A DNA stretch of 64,000 nt from Metridium senile (Eukaryota > Cnidaria > Anthozoa > Actiniaria > Metridiidae). A model generated the notes under the pieces. That model made no database searches, was not told the DNA's origin, and was given only the letters and a program-made list of their open reading frames with translations. This document shows, piece by piece, positions 36,676 through 49,084 of this stretch. Each line of letters begins with the position of its first letter. Position 1 is the stretch's first letter. The stretch is from assembly GCA_949775045.1 (NCBI GenBank), contig OX459106.1, forward strand, positions 1,662,727 through 1,726,726, given 5' to 3'. The position numbers and the translations under genes are program-made.

Positions 36676-38214
36676 GAGCCGAAGTCAGGAAAAACCAAAC
36701 ATCTCGTGGCAACGGCCCATTTTCTGATTTCGCTCAAACTTTGCCACAGAATACATTATCATACAAGGGAAAGCAGTAAGATTTTTTTTTTGAAAAAAAT
36801 ATTTTTATTTTCGAGAAAATTACGATTTATTGTCGAGCCGCCGAGATCCAAAGGCAACTTTGATCGTCTCGCTTACAAAGAAAAAATAAACCTTAGAAGC
36901 CAAACATCTTATAACATTGTTGTTTAGTCTTTTAACATTCATTTGCGTGATTTTGAAAAAGTTTGCTCTAGTTCAAAGATCAAAAATAATTTTATTTACG
37001 AAGTGAGGTAATTTGACTCGTCTAAAGTGTGTTTTAGATAAATATCGTTTTCACCATGCGATAAACCTTTAAATCAAACAAGATTCAGCACATTGATAGA
37101 GGAATAACTTTGCTTTCGAATGGTGTATAGATTTCTTTGGGCAAATAAATATGCGCTTCACAAGAGCTATTCAAAGGTTGGTGAAAATCGTGTTTACGTG
37201 ACCTTGACCTCACTGTTCAGACCGCGACGCATACTTCCGTTACTTGATATATTTGATAATAATTCTTAATAAAACCTCAAAAAACAATCCCAAATTGTTA
37301 TTATATCTACAATTAAGCCTTGCTTACTAATTATGGTTTTACTAATGCGAAAAATAGCTGTAAAATCTACCTCTTTGCCGTTCTGCTTGTGCATCGTCTG
37401 AGTCAGTCTTTGTCGTGCCGAGTGTGGCGTCAATCGATTACTTCCGATCGCTTCCCAGGAACGTCAACAGGTCGATAGCTTATACGATTTAAACCATTTC
37501 TTCCTGGATTTAGCCTTATATAAACGTACAAGTGTGTGATAGTCAATTCCATGACGATCACTCGTGGTTTTAAATAGAACTTTGAACAGCACTTAGACTA
37601 AGTAAACAAACAAGTATGCTAATAAGGAGAAGCCCACGGCCTCCAATAAAAGTATAGAGGGGGGAGGGGTGTGTAAAGTGTTGTCATCTCAGATCGTTCA
37701 AATCGTTAAACTATTTATTTTACTTTTTACCTGATTGCTTGCTTTATTCGTCATTCAGTTTATGGGTCGGTACTATTTTTGAACGAAAAGGAAGCAAGGC
37801 CGTTGACACATTTTTTTTATTTGCAATGACTCCCATCCCCTCCCCTACTCAAGAGAACTCTAGATACGTAAAATCACTAGCTTGTTCATTCCTGCAGATG
37901 GAAGTGTTTTGTAAGAACTTTCTATTTCCCACCCTATACTAGTACTTTTCACATATGTGAACTGACTGCAAAGTCAAGATTGAACACATTCTCAGTACAA
38001 ATGCTTCAAGATATCTGCGACTATTTTGAACTCGAACTGACTCCTTCTATGAAGAAAATAAACGAGTTACAAAGAAACCATACATCGATCTCATCAGTGA
38101 ATTGGTGGCAAACTGCACCTGCAGCAGTAGTTCCCAAGACTGATTTAAGTATATCATCATCCTATTGGTATATTATGTATGCTATGACTGATAATATTTA
38201 TTGCTTCTATTGTA

Positions 38215-39020
38215 ATAATAATAATTATCATTTTTGTTATTATTATAATCATCATTATAATCATCATTATAATCATCATTATAATCATCATTATAATCAT
38301 CATCATCATCATCATAATCATCATCATAATCATAATCATCATTATAATCATCACCATCATCATCATCATCATCATCATCATAATCATAATCATCATCATA
38401 ATCATCATTATAATCATCATCATTATAATCATCATCATTATAATCATCATCATTATCATCATTATAATCATTATAATCATCATTATCATCATTATCATCA
38501 TCATTATCATCATTATCATCATCATTATCATCATTATAATCATCATTATCATCATTATAATCATCATTATCATCATTATAATCATCATTATCATCATTAT
38601 AATCATCATTATAATCATCATTATAATCATCATTATAATCATCATTATCATCATTATAATCATCATTATCATCATTATAATCATCATTATAATCATCATT
38701 ATCATCATTATAATCATCATTATCATCATCATTATCATCATTATAATCATTATAATCATCATTATCATCATTATAATCATCATTATCATCATTATCATCA
38801 TCATTATCATCATTATAATCATCATTATAATCATCATTATAATCATCATTATAATCATCATTATCATCATTATAATCATCATTATCATCATTATAATCAT
38901 CATTATCATCATTATAATCATCATTATAATCATCATTATAATCATCATTATCACAGGAGCCCATCATTATCATCATTATAATCATCATTATAATCATCAT
39001 CATCATCATCGTCGTCATCA

Positions 39021-39094
<74 letters not shown>

Positions 39095-39113
39095 TTATTA
39101 TTACTATTATTAT
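38215..39113. repeat. (ATC/ATT)n compound microsatellite
   Basis: About 800 bases of tcatcattataa-type units followed by about 90 bases of (TTA)n. It forms the core of the foldback transposon. A period that is a multiple of 3 keeps frames open on both strands (NHHY, MMII, NDDY), none of them real. Confidence 0.95.
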
Positions 39114-40071
39114 TGATGAATAGTAGAGACTGTTCACATCATCAAATTCAAACCGAGTAGGTCTGATAAAATTTTTCACATCATTTTAAATTATTTAGGC
39201 TGTTTGCAATAAATCCGTATATCTAAAGTAAAAAGGATGAAATTACTAATCCCTGTATAATAAAAAAAGAAGAAAGAAAGAGGGGAAAAAATGACAGATC
39301 ATTTGATTATATTGTATCGCGTGACTTACAAGTGTAAAAATAGCTCATAGTAATTATCCTAATTAGCATACTTATTTGTTTACTTAAAGTTTCCGCAGTT
39401 TTAAGTGCCAAAGCTTTAAAACCACGAGTGACCGTCATGGAATTGACTATCAGACACTTGTACCTTTAAAATGAGGCTATAAAATCCAGGAAAAAATGGT
39501 TTAAATCCTCTAAGCTAAGGAAGTAATCGATTGATGCCATACTCGACACGACAAAGATTGACTCAGACGATGCACAAGCAGAACGGCAAAGAGGTAGATT
39601 TTACAGCTTTTTTCGCATTTAGTAAAACCATAATTAGTAAGCAAGGCTTAATTGTAGATATAATAACAATTTGGGATTGTTTTTTGAGGTTTTATTAAGA
39701 ATTATTATCAAATATATCAGGTAACGGAAGTATGCGTCGCGGTCTGAACAGTGAGGTCAAGGTCACGTAAACACGATTTTCACCAACCTTTGAATAGCTC
39801 TTGTGAAGCGCATATTTATTTGCCCAAAGAAATCTATACACCATTCGAAAGCAAAGTTATTCCTCTATCAATGTGCTGAATCTTGTTTGATTTAAAGGTT
39901 TATCGCATGGTGAAAACGATATTTATCTAAAACACACTTTCGACGAGTCAAATTACCTCACTTCGTAAATAAAATTATTTTTGATCTTTGAACTAGAGCA
40001 AACTTTTCCAAAATCACGCAAATGAATGTTAAAAGACCAAACAACAATGTTATAAGATGTTTGGCTTTTAA

Positions 40072-40779
40072 GGTATCAGGAGGGGTTGGGGACCTCTACT
40101 CACTCAAACTTAAATTATGCGCAAGCTTTGTAAAATATTCCAGTAAAAGTATATATTTTTTGAAAGCTGAATAAATGTAGTTTTTGAAAATTAATTCAAA
40201 ATTTTCATTATTTAAAATGACAAAAATATATTCTGACTAAAACGTGTTTCGACCTTACTTCGTTTGAAAAGCTCGAACTCTGTCAGGATTTCCGTCTCAG
40301 TAATAAAAATCATGTTAGCAGACTCCTAATACATCAATCTCTAAAACGGTGTCTGCGATTTCTCATAACTGCTTCAGATCAGCCGCTATTGAATCTCAAA
40401 TACCGATGTTCGAATTTATCACGTATAAGTGTACAAACTAAGCATTCTCTCAACAACAAAAACGAAAATGAAAAATCGCTGGCACCGTTTTTTGGTTCCA
40501 GATTTGATTTATATTTGAGCAAAGTTTGAAATCAAACTATTGAATTGCAAGGAAACTAGAGCGGTTTCGTCTTTTCAAACGAAGTACGGTCAAAACACGC
40601 TTTAGTCGGAATATCTTTTTGTCGTTTTAAATAATGACATTTTTGAATTAATTTTCAAAAACTACATTTATTCAGCTTTCAAAAAATATATACTTTTACT
40701 GGAATATTTTACAAAGCTTGCGCATAATTTGAGTTTGCGTGAGTAGAGACAGTAGAGGTCCCCAACCCCTCCTGATACC
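40072..40779. mobile_element. Nested TTAA element with about 200-base TIRs
   Basis: TTAA at 40068-40071 and 40780-40783. The ends are ggtatcaggaggggttgggg and its exact complement, and the arms stay alike for about 200 bases. The other arm of the host transposon (near 36890) keeps the unfilled site as accTTAgaagcc, so this insertion came after the host element formed. Non-coding. Confidence 0.9.
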
Positions 40780-41033
40780 TTAAGGTTTATTTTTTCTTTG
40801 TAAGCGAGACGATCAAAGTTGCCTTTGATTTAGGCCGCCAAAACGGTGGTCTCGATGGCTCGGCAATAAATCGTAATTTTCTCAAAAATAAAAAATATTT
40901 TTTCAAAAAAAACTTCATACTGCTTTTCTTTGTATGATGATGTATCCTGTGGCAAAGTTTGAGCGAAATCAGAAAATGGAACGTTGCCACGGATTTTCGA
41001 ATATGTTTGATTCTTCCTGACATTGGCTCTTAA

Positions 41034-41797
41034 TACGTCAAAAAATATTTGCACATCAAAAAGGTGTTTTGTAATTCAAAAAGGTCTTTTTGTGTATCAA
41101 AAAAGGTTTTTTAGTACATCAAAAAGGTTTTGTACTACATGAAAAAGGTTTTTTTTTTTTACATCGAAAAGTATTGTAATACATGATTTGTTGATTGGTC
41201 TCCAAATAGATTTGATTTTAAAATTTTGAAACAAACGGTACGCCATAGGAACTTACCTTTTCAGTAGTTTTCTTGACGTTGACGAAGTCTTGTTAACTAT
41301 GATATCAAACAGTGAGGCAAGTCAGCTCTTTTATGTACAATGGTGATGGTTATTAATTCTTTTTGGTCAATCAGCACAAAACTCGTTATCATTCAAAATA
41401 GACCTTGGATACTACGGGCCTATAAAGGGGTCCCGGCGAAACTGACATGGCCTCACAAAATTGTGTCATACAAACAATGTAAATTGTGGGTTATATCAGT
41501 TTTGTATGATCCAGGGGACCTATAAAAGTGTCATGGTAAAACGAGACATGGCCTCACAAAGTGGTGCCATACAAACAATGTAAATTTTCAGTTATATCAG
41601 TTTTGTTTGATTCAGAGGACCTATTAAAGTAACATGGCAAAACGTGACATTGCCTCAAAAAGTGGTGCCATACAAACAATGTAAATTGTGAGTTATACAT
41701 CAGTTTTGTTTGATCCAGGGGACCTATAAATGTGTCATGGCAAAACGCAACCATGCTGAAGGCGAAAAAGAAATTAACGGTTTCTGAAAAAGTATGA
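41034..41797. repeat. Repeat R, copy 1, right part, with about 100-base tandem units
   Basis: After several catcaaaaaggtttt units comes a block of about 100-base units (gggttatatcagttttg, ccaggggacctataaaagtg, cctcacaaagtggtgcc) repeated three times (41470-41750). The same units recur at 44935-45265, 51540-51850 and, inverted, at 63570-63765. No gene. Confidence 0.8.
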
Positions 41798-41982
41798 AGT
41801 ATTGTATTGAATGGTCTGTACCCAGGTGAATGAATGTTTATCGAAGTAACAATATTTGTCGAAGTAACAATATTTGTAATAGGATCATCCGGGTGATCCT
41901 ATTACAAATATTGTTACTTCGACAAATATTGTTACTTCGATAAACATTCATTCACCTGGGTTCAGACCATTCAATACAATAC
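41798..41982. repeat. Near-perfect 185-base palindrome
   Basis: gtattgtattgaatggtctg at 41798 returns as its complement ending at 41982, giving arms of about 90 bases with almost no loop. Inside, cgaagtaacaatatttgt is present twice per arm. A further partial arm lies at 42074-42132. It is not in R2 or R3. Confidence 0.85.
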
Positions 41983-42246
41983 GATCCATTTATGGACGTG
42001 AGTGTGAACAACTTGCTAGACATTTTACCAAGTATGCAAGTAATGTCAGAAAGATACGCCAACAGCTTTGACACCCGGATGATCCTATTACAAATATTGT
42101 TACTTCGACAAATATTGTTACTTCGATAAACAAAAGTATGAAGCACGGGAAAAGAGTATGGCGAAAATTAAGAATTTAAAACTTTCATATCATATTCATT
42201 ATTTTGGGTTACTACTAATTATATCTTAAAATTAAGTTTTCTTTCG
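41983..42246. other. Short spacer with partial hairpin copy
   Basis: Contains the extra arm at 42074-42132. A short plus-strand frame here (GRECEQLARHF) vaguely recalls retroelement sequence but is too short to call. Confidence 0.3.
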
Positions 42247-45200
42247 TTTGTCCTTTCTCACTTGCTTTTTTTCTTCCTTACTTTATTGCTATCTTTGAAT
42301 TCATTATTGTTCATATCATATTCCTTATTTGGTATTCTTAGTTTCATTTATTTGTATTTTCCATGCTTTCTTTCTATCAGATCTTCATTTGGAAAAGAGA
42401 AATTAAAAGTAAAAAAGTACGAAAACGTGATCAAGTTGGGATATACGCTAGTTGTCAATACTTTTTAGTCAGTCAATTTTTGGCAAATGGTTTTCAGGTT
42501 CGTTATTTTATCTTGATATTTCGCAGTTCTGTATTTCAGCATTTTAAATTGCAATCCATAGTGGAGGAAACCTTGCTCAAACTTTTAAGTAAACGAATAA
42601 AAGGCAAAATTTGATCCCTAACGTTAGGCATATTCAAAGCAAATAAATTACTAAAAGGGCTCTTTCGGCAGAACACATAAATTCCAAAAATGAGTTTGAA
42701 TGGCTGAATTGATTTGAGTGATTAAAATTCTCATGCGAGCGGCAGCGATATGTAAATATCGTCAACACTCATCAGTGGTCTAACGGCCTGTCGTTATGTT
42801 AACTAGAAATATGCTACTAACGTCTTCCAAAACTGTCAAAAACAACACAAAAACAAAGTTCAACACAATTTGTAAAATCATTTTTTGAAAACCAGCAGAA
42901 ATTAGGCCAGGGAAGATGATTTTGAAATAATTTTTGCAATGGCATTCCAGACATTGTGTCACGCAACACCGTGACATGGTCAAATTTTACTCTGAAGTCA
43001 TGGACATGCTGCAAAAGGCAGCAATTCATTTGGATTTTAGAAGCCCAAAAATGGAATTACATTTTTTAAAAGTCGAAATACATTACTTCACTTGGGTTAT
43101 AGCCAAACGCGTTGATTGTTCACGGCAATTTGATTTTTTTCGTGCCTTAATTTAATTTTGCATATTTTAACTTTGGAAAAAAAATGAGAAAAAATCCAAT
43201 ATTGAAAATACATAAAATAGTAAAAACTCGTTCAATTGGAAAATTATATTAACTAAAACCTAGAATATTTAATGGTGTTCCATCGTATGTATTTTGAAAA
43301 CTATGTGTGATTGGTGTTTAACTTTAAAAGAGTCCGGTTAACGACAAAAAGCCAAAAATTCAAAAAAGTCGAATTTCTCCAAATATATTTATTCACGGCG
43401 GGCCCAAACGGCCCCAAAAACAGCACTTTAAAGTGTGACAATTTTCCATTAATTACGAATATTTTGATTAATTATTATCTTGGTGTTCTGAAATTTTCAG
43501 TGGTTGTAATATGGAGGTAGCAAAAAGTTTTGAAAATTTTTTGGAATATTTTCACGTCATTGTGACGTCATAATAAAATGTTACAGAAGTGGAAAAAAAA
43601 TCAATTTTAGAGCTAGATACGATTTAAGGATGTATTTTATGAACCTGTGAGATGCAAAACACGTTATCGAAATTTTCATCAATTTTTGGTAACTGGAAAT
43701 GGAGATATGAGGGATTTTATGATTTTGATGACGTCATCTAATATGACGTCACAGAAAAATAAAAAATATTATCATTTATTATCAATTACTAAAATTCTAA
43801 CATCATCTCATTCAATAGTTGATTTTTAGTAAGTATAGCTTATAAAATCATCGATATCCCAGATAGGGGCTGAATAACATATCTTTAAAGATATTTGTGA
43901 CGTCATAATGACGTAGCTGTGATTTACTCACTTTTTCATCCTCAATTTATAGCCCTCTAGGTGCAAAAATCAAAATTGTAAAACGATACGATTTTCCGGC
44001 GTTCTTATATCATTTCATTCGCATTAAAGTTAGAAAGAAATGTTTTAAAATGAAAAAAATTTACCAAGCGAAATGTTTTTCCAAAGGTTTTAATTAAAAA
44101 TTTTGGAGGTTAAAATCGCCATAACTCAAGTTTTCATCACCCAAATTAAAAACGGTTTTCTGTTTTAGACTTCTTAGCAAAAGGGGAATGATATTTGATG
44201 CAAAACAGAAATTTCATCATGAGCGTTTTTTAGGTCGTTTGGGCCCGCCGTGATTTTTCGAATTTTTTTTTTTTTCGTTGATTACCTGCCGAAATGATAT
44301 GTTATCAACTTGCAAAGTATGAGCATTTTCCATTTTTCGCCTATTGCACACTCGCTGTTCGATCTTAACCGTTATACCCATACGCCCGCGTTTGAAATTC
44401 GATGATCGGAAATCAATCAATAAGTCGATATCAATCGATGAAAAATAGTTTATTGATATCGATAGGTATTGGCCATGGCCAATCGATGATCAATGATCGA
44501 TTGGAAACAATATAAGCAATGTTTATAACAAAAAGATGTTTAATACGTCAAAAATATTGTTTGCATATCAAAACGGTGTTTTATTATTGAAAAAGGTATT
44601 TTTGTGTATCAAAAAAGGTTTTTAGTACATCAAAAAAGTTTTGTACTACATAAAAAAGAAATATTTCTTTTACATACAAAAGTATTGTTATACATGATCT
44701 CCAAAGAGATATGATTTGTTTTTAAAATTTTGAATCAAACGACACGCCAAAGGAACTTACCTTTTCAGCAGTGTACTTGACGTTGACGAAGTCTGGTTAA
44801 CTATGATATCAAACAGTGAGGCAAGTCAGCTATTATATGTACAATGGTGATGATTATTAATTCTTTTTAGCCAATCAACACAAAACTCGTTTTCATTCAA
44901 AATAGACCTTGGATGCTAGTGGCCTGTAAAAGTGTCTTGGCTACACTGACATGGCCTCACAGAGTGGTTTACAAACAATGTAAATTGTGGGTTATATCAG
45001 TTTTGCTTGATCCAGGGGACCTATAAATGTGTCATGGCAAAACACGACATAACCTCAAAAAGTGGTGCCATACACAAAGTGTAATTTGTGGGCTATATCA
45101 ATTTTGCTTGATCCAGGGGACCTATCAAAGTGTCATGGCAAAACGCGACATGCCCTCACAAAGTGGTACCATACAAACAATGTAAATTGTGGGTTATATC

Positions 45201-45385
45201 AGTTTTGTATGATCCAGGAGACCTATATAAAAGTGTCATGTCAAAACGCGACATTGCCTCACAAAGTGACGGCATGCATGCCTTCTATCACATACGAAAC
45301 TATCAATTTAGTCCACAACGAAAAAGCGACATTGACATTTAGCGACAAAGTAACACAGATCCCCATTTAATGGCCTCACTTTAAT
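42247..45385. repeat. Segmental repeat R, copy 2
   Basis: Parallel to R1 without the 4.35 kb foldback insertion, and carrying the empty TTAA at 44540-44543 and a second empty TTAA at 45381-45384 (filled in R3). It has its own insertion at 43394-44252. Open frames such as 42780-42983 are shared with R1 but lack gene signals. Confidence 0.87.
43394..44252. mobile_element. 859-base TIR element with ATT duplication
   Basis: The ends cacggcgggcccaaacg and cgtttgggcccgccgtg are perfectly inverted for 17 bases. It is flanked by ATT on both sides. R1 at about 36385 has the unfilled aattatttttcga. The interior is non-coding and holds several TGACGTCA-type sites (about 43563, 43728, 43747, 43898). Superfamily unknown; a 3-base duplication would suit PIF/Harbinger. 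Confidence 0.85.
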
Positions 45386-45412
45386 ACAACTAGTGGATAC
45401 AATGTAATATTA

Positions 45413-45527
45413 TACAGGTACTACATGTACTACAGGACTACAGGTACTACAGGAACTACATCAGGACTACAAGTACTACAGATACTACAGATTATACAGG
45501 TACTACAGGTACTACAGGTACTACGGA
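45413..45527. repeat. (TACTACAGG)n-like minisatellite
   Basis: Irregular actacaggt and actacatg units lying exactly between R2 and family A copy 2. The first bases of family A (gtactacgg) resemble the unit, so the border is soft. Confidence 0.85.
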
Positions 45528-46996
45528 TCGGAGGTACTACTCACTATGAGCACGTTTATGATAAACCTAAAGGACACTAATGTCTCTCACTATATTTCGT
45601 GACGGTTATCACAGAACCATAACGGGTTCTTAGTCACATGTAACTAACTAGACCTTCAAACACAAATGAAAAATAGAGTTTTGTATTTCTATATTTCCAG
45701 GCCAACAAATATATTAAAATGTCTGTTGCAAATCAGCGATAAACTCGCTACTCAGTTTCTAAAAATGATCAAATCGATTCAAAAACTCTCTGAAATCGCG
45801 GTCAGGGAATACTGGAAGAAAAAGGTTTAACTAACAGATAAATACAAGCTTCATGCAATATTATCAAAATTCGATCTAATATACACAAATTATTTGTGTA
45901 GTGACTTTATCGGTAAAATAGAGTTTGTTTGTGTTAATACAGTTAATTGACGGTGGTTTTTGAGCCTTTTAAAATTTTCGTTTTGACGTCGACTATTATA
46001 GAAGCTGAATATGAGCGCTCTTAGAGCGTCTAGTTCATATAATATTGCGGGCTCAACAATGATAACCAAGATGGCGATTAGTCTCGTACGTTGTACGGTA
46101 TAAATGAAAGAAAGAAAAGGAGGAAAAAAGACCGTTGATTCGGGTTTATTCATGGGAGGATCGTGAACTATCAAATAAATATGGACAGATAAACATATTT
46201 GAGTATTAGTGGTTTATTTCTTTTAATTTTCTATCCTCCTACAGCCCGTGCTATAACTTAGGTATTAACTTTAAGATGCTTTTATCAGGTTAATATGCTT
46301 TTCGTTGACGCGTTATTATTTCTACTTCTTGTTCTCGGAGTTAGATTCGTCATCTAAAATAGTAAAGTGAATAAAAAATAAATAAACTGAATATTGTAAT
46401 TTGAAAGTACGTGCTTGCTGCTTTATCCCTTTTTGTTTGTTTGTTTGTTTGTTTGTTTGTTTGTTTGTTTGTTTGTTTGTTTGTTTGTTTGTTTGTTTGT
46501 TTGTTCATCTGTAATTTAAATCAAACCGTTAACTAACCTATGCCACGTGAAGATGTTTTAAGATGAGGTCTTGGTCACGCATGCGTGTTTCAGCAAAATC
46601 TCTTTTCTGTTTGATAGCCTCCGGGTCACGTGACGTCTCTTCTAAAAAAGTAGAAAACATTGTTGTTTTAATGTTGTTGCTATAAATTATTTATAGCGGA
46701 GCTCCATATAATTAAGAAAACATGTGATATTACATAATTTTGCTCTAAATGGCATGCTCTTATTGTATGTTCCCTGTTTCTATACTATATTTTAAAGGAA
46801 TACAAAATTTCGCGTTTGTCTATATACTTTGATACAAACACGCTGCGAGCTGTAGAGCAAGAGTGAAGTGGTTAAGAAGCACGAAGCGTCGTCGGGTGTT
46901 TCTTTGACTCTCGACTGCTCTAAATTTCCCAGACTCTGTATTTCACAGTTTCAAAAACTCAATAATTCATGAGAAATTGACAAAATAAATCGTTAC
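45519..46996. repeat. Repeat family A, copy 2
   Basis: Same order and near-identical sequence as 19772-21413. It differs by a shorter TTTG run (46432-46505, about 18 units) and small indels. It joins the Ly6 locus 2 flank at once. Confidence 0.87.
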
Positions 46997-47400
46997 CGTG
47001 ACTAAGTATAGTTTAATAACCGAGTGTTTTATCAGTATTTAAAACACTCGTCACGGATACGATTTCTTTTATAAATTTCTCATGAATTATTTTCTTTAAA
47101 AATAGTTTTTGAACTATTACATACTAATTCACCCTAATTTACATTAAACTTTAACCTGAATTTTCTCTAATATACTTTAATAAATCATTGTTTTTTTTTA
47201 ACAAAAACACATAATTTATTTTTGGAATTTTCGTGTTTTATCAGGTCTAAAACTACTTGGCTTCGCCTCGTTGTTTTAAATCCTAATAAAGCACTTCTGC
47301 TCGTTTATTAAACTACTCATAAAGGCACAACCGTACAAAATATATTGCTTGTTATAAAATATATACATATTTTTGTGTTTGTGTGTGTGCTAGGTGTGTA
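46997..47400. repeat. Ly6 unit flank in locus 2
   Basis: Matches the tandem-unit sequence (ataaccgag, ttaacctgaattttctct, agcacttctgctcgttta) but lacks the hairpin, the mariner-like MITE and element D. It therefore shows the older, uninserted state. Confidence 0.8.
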
Positions 47401-47403
47401 CAT

Positions 47404-47570
47404 GTAAATTAGATACAACCACTGGTGACTTGTATCTGAAATGTAAATTAGATACAACCACTAGTGACTTGTATCTGAAATGTAAATTAGATACAACCAC
47501 TGTTGACTTGTATCTGAAATGTGAATTAGATACAACCACTAGTGACTTGCATCTGAAATGCAAATTAAAT
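47404..47570. repeat. 39-bp minisatellite with a hairpin in each unit
   Basis: Four copies of gtaaattagatacaaccact followed by a 19-base remainder. Each unit has agatacaa and ttgtatct facing each other around the self-complementary cactagtg, so each copy can form a cruciform. No locus 1 counterpart. Confidence 0.9.
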
Positions 47571-47669
47571 ACAATAAATACAATCAATACTGCTTGTATC
47601 TAGCCAACATTAAAAGTGTAAAATATATCAAGTAAACTCAAATTTAATTCACAATTATGGTTCACGCTA

Positions 47670-47975
47670 CCGAGTTAAGGCGAGTTAAGGCGAGTTAAGG
47701 CGAGTTAAGGCGAGTTAAGGCGAGTTAAGGGAAAATCAAAATTTCAATGCTGCGAGTTAAGGTGAGTTAAGGCGAGTTAAGGAAAAATCCCATAATTTGG
47801 AGTGACACTAAAATAACATGACTTATATGTGTATATTTCAGCTTTGTGAGATGAGGTTAAGGCAATTCCCTGTGCATTATGACATTGAGTAATTTACTGC
47901 GAGCTCGTGCGAGTTAATGCGAGTTTGTGCGAGTTAAGGCGAGTTTGCGCGAGTTAAGGCGAGTTAAGGTCCCAG
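47670..47975. repeat. (CGAGTTAAGG)n decanucleotide repeats
   Basis: Six perfect units at 47671-47730 and further blocks up to 47970, ending 10-15 bases before the sequence shared with locus 1 on the 3' side of the Ly6 exon. They replace the about 120 bases found there in the tandem units. Confidence 0.93.
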
Positions 47976-48018
47976 ACTAGGCCTAACGTTTATGACATTG
48001 ACTGTATAAGATACATAC

Positions 48019-48273
48019 CTATTCTGTTACAATTATCTTCCTGACAACATTTCAGTGAACAATCAATGAAAAGGGCCGATAGTGAAGAGCACGCATTGTT
48101 ACAGCGGTTGTTATAGGTGCACTTTGCCATGTAATATTTTCCGGGAGTATGTGAATAACCATAACTACCATAAATACACTCAGCACTCGGTGAACCAGGC
48201 CTAGAATCGCATTCGACAGTGTTCAAACATTCACTTGGTGAACTAGCGTCCATGCAATCATAGCATGTAAGCG
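48019..48273 (-). CDS. Ly6/uPAR domain exon, locus 2
   Basis: An 85-codon exon with gtag acceptor and gtatgt donor, phase 1 at both ends like its paralogues. It begins LTCYDCMD and ends CCQEDNCNR, a classic Ly6/uPAR CC-x3-D-x-CN-type closing. Twelve cysteines: the usual ten plus one extra pair. It is far more diverged than the locus 1 copies are from each other, so the loci split well before the tandem amplification. Read past the donor the tail is again MYLIQSMS and stop, which keeps open the possibility that this is the last exon. Confidence 0.85.
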
Positions 48274-49084
48274 CTACAAAAAAAAAAATAAAAAAAATAT
48301 ATAATCAGAAGATCTTCGCGTATACAATTTACAGCCGTTCTCAGTCGCACGTACCTGTTCACTATAAAACTTTGCTGCCTAAACTTGATTTTGGTAAACA
48401 TCAATCAACTGTATTTCCAAGGCAACATATATATAGATATTTAGATTGTATTTATTTAGATTATTGTATTATAATTTAATTTTACATTATATGACAGAAG
48501 GCCCAGTGGAAGATTAGCTTTTGCTAAACTGGTGCACTTTGTAAGTGTTTGTTTAAAGTTCTTTCAATAAAGTTTGCCCGTAAAATGGGTTAAATCGATT
48601 TTAATCTCTCCATTATTGATTTCCGAGTATTCTAGGACGAAAAGTTTTGATAAAAAGACAAAAAGAAGTTTAAATTCTATCAAAATAGGATCTAATTTGA
48701 GTAATTTATTCGCAATGCTTATTTATCGCCGTTCGTCAACGGACTATTTTGGCTGAGTTTCCTTGGAAATATCGTTGATTGACGTCCACGAAGATCAAGT
48801 CTAGACAATAATGTTTAAGGTGAACTGGCACCTGTGACTGAGAACGGCTGTAATAAGAAAACAAGCGAATACAAATTACGACGTTTCGTTGTCATCGCGA
48901 CAACATTATCAAGTAAATGATGGTGCAAAAAGAGAAATATATATATAGTGGTGGACAATCGAAATAATGCAAACTGCATGTCTCAATATTTATTCCTGTA
49001 AAGTTTATGCTACCTTGAACTTTGTTGAAAGAACGAGCAAGGCACACAATCTGTGAAGAAGGAAAATAAGGGCCTATCAACTGT
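48274..49084. other. Intron 1 of Ly6 locus 2
   Basis: Shares 48370-48420, 48590-48810 and 48950-49062 with locus 1. The block 48430-48580 is not shared. No coding sequence. Confidence 0.6.

Larger units (their letters stand above)
36676..41029. mobile_element. TTAA-flanked transposon with about 1 kb inverted arms
   Basis: Flanked by TTAA at 36672-36675 and 41030-41033. The intact empty site is seen in R2 (44540-44543) and R3 (51172-51175). The ends are gagccgaagtcagga and its near inverted complement. The left arm runs to about 37600 and the right arm starts at about 39400; the right arm contains another element. The core is a TCATCATTATAA-type array. No transposase is present. TTAA targets are known for piggyBac and Kolobok elements; the ends do not let me choose. 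Confidence 0.9.

Noticed and set aside
37980..39024. Histidine/asparagine-rich, Met/Ile-rich and Asp-rich frames
   Set aside because: They are translations of the ATC/ATT microsatellite inside a transposon core.
41988..42070. Short frame GRECEQLARHF resembling retroelement sequence
   Set aside because: Too short and isolated to assign.
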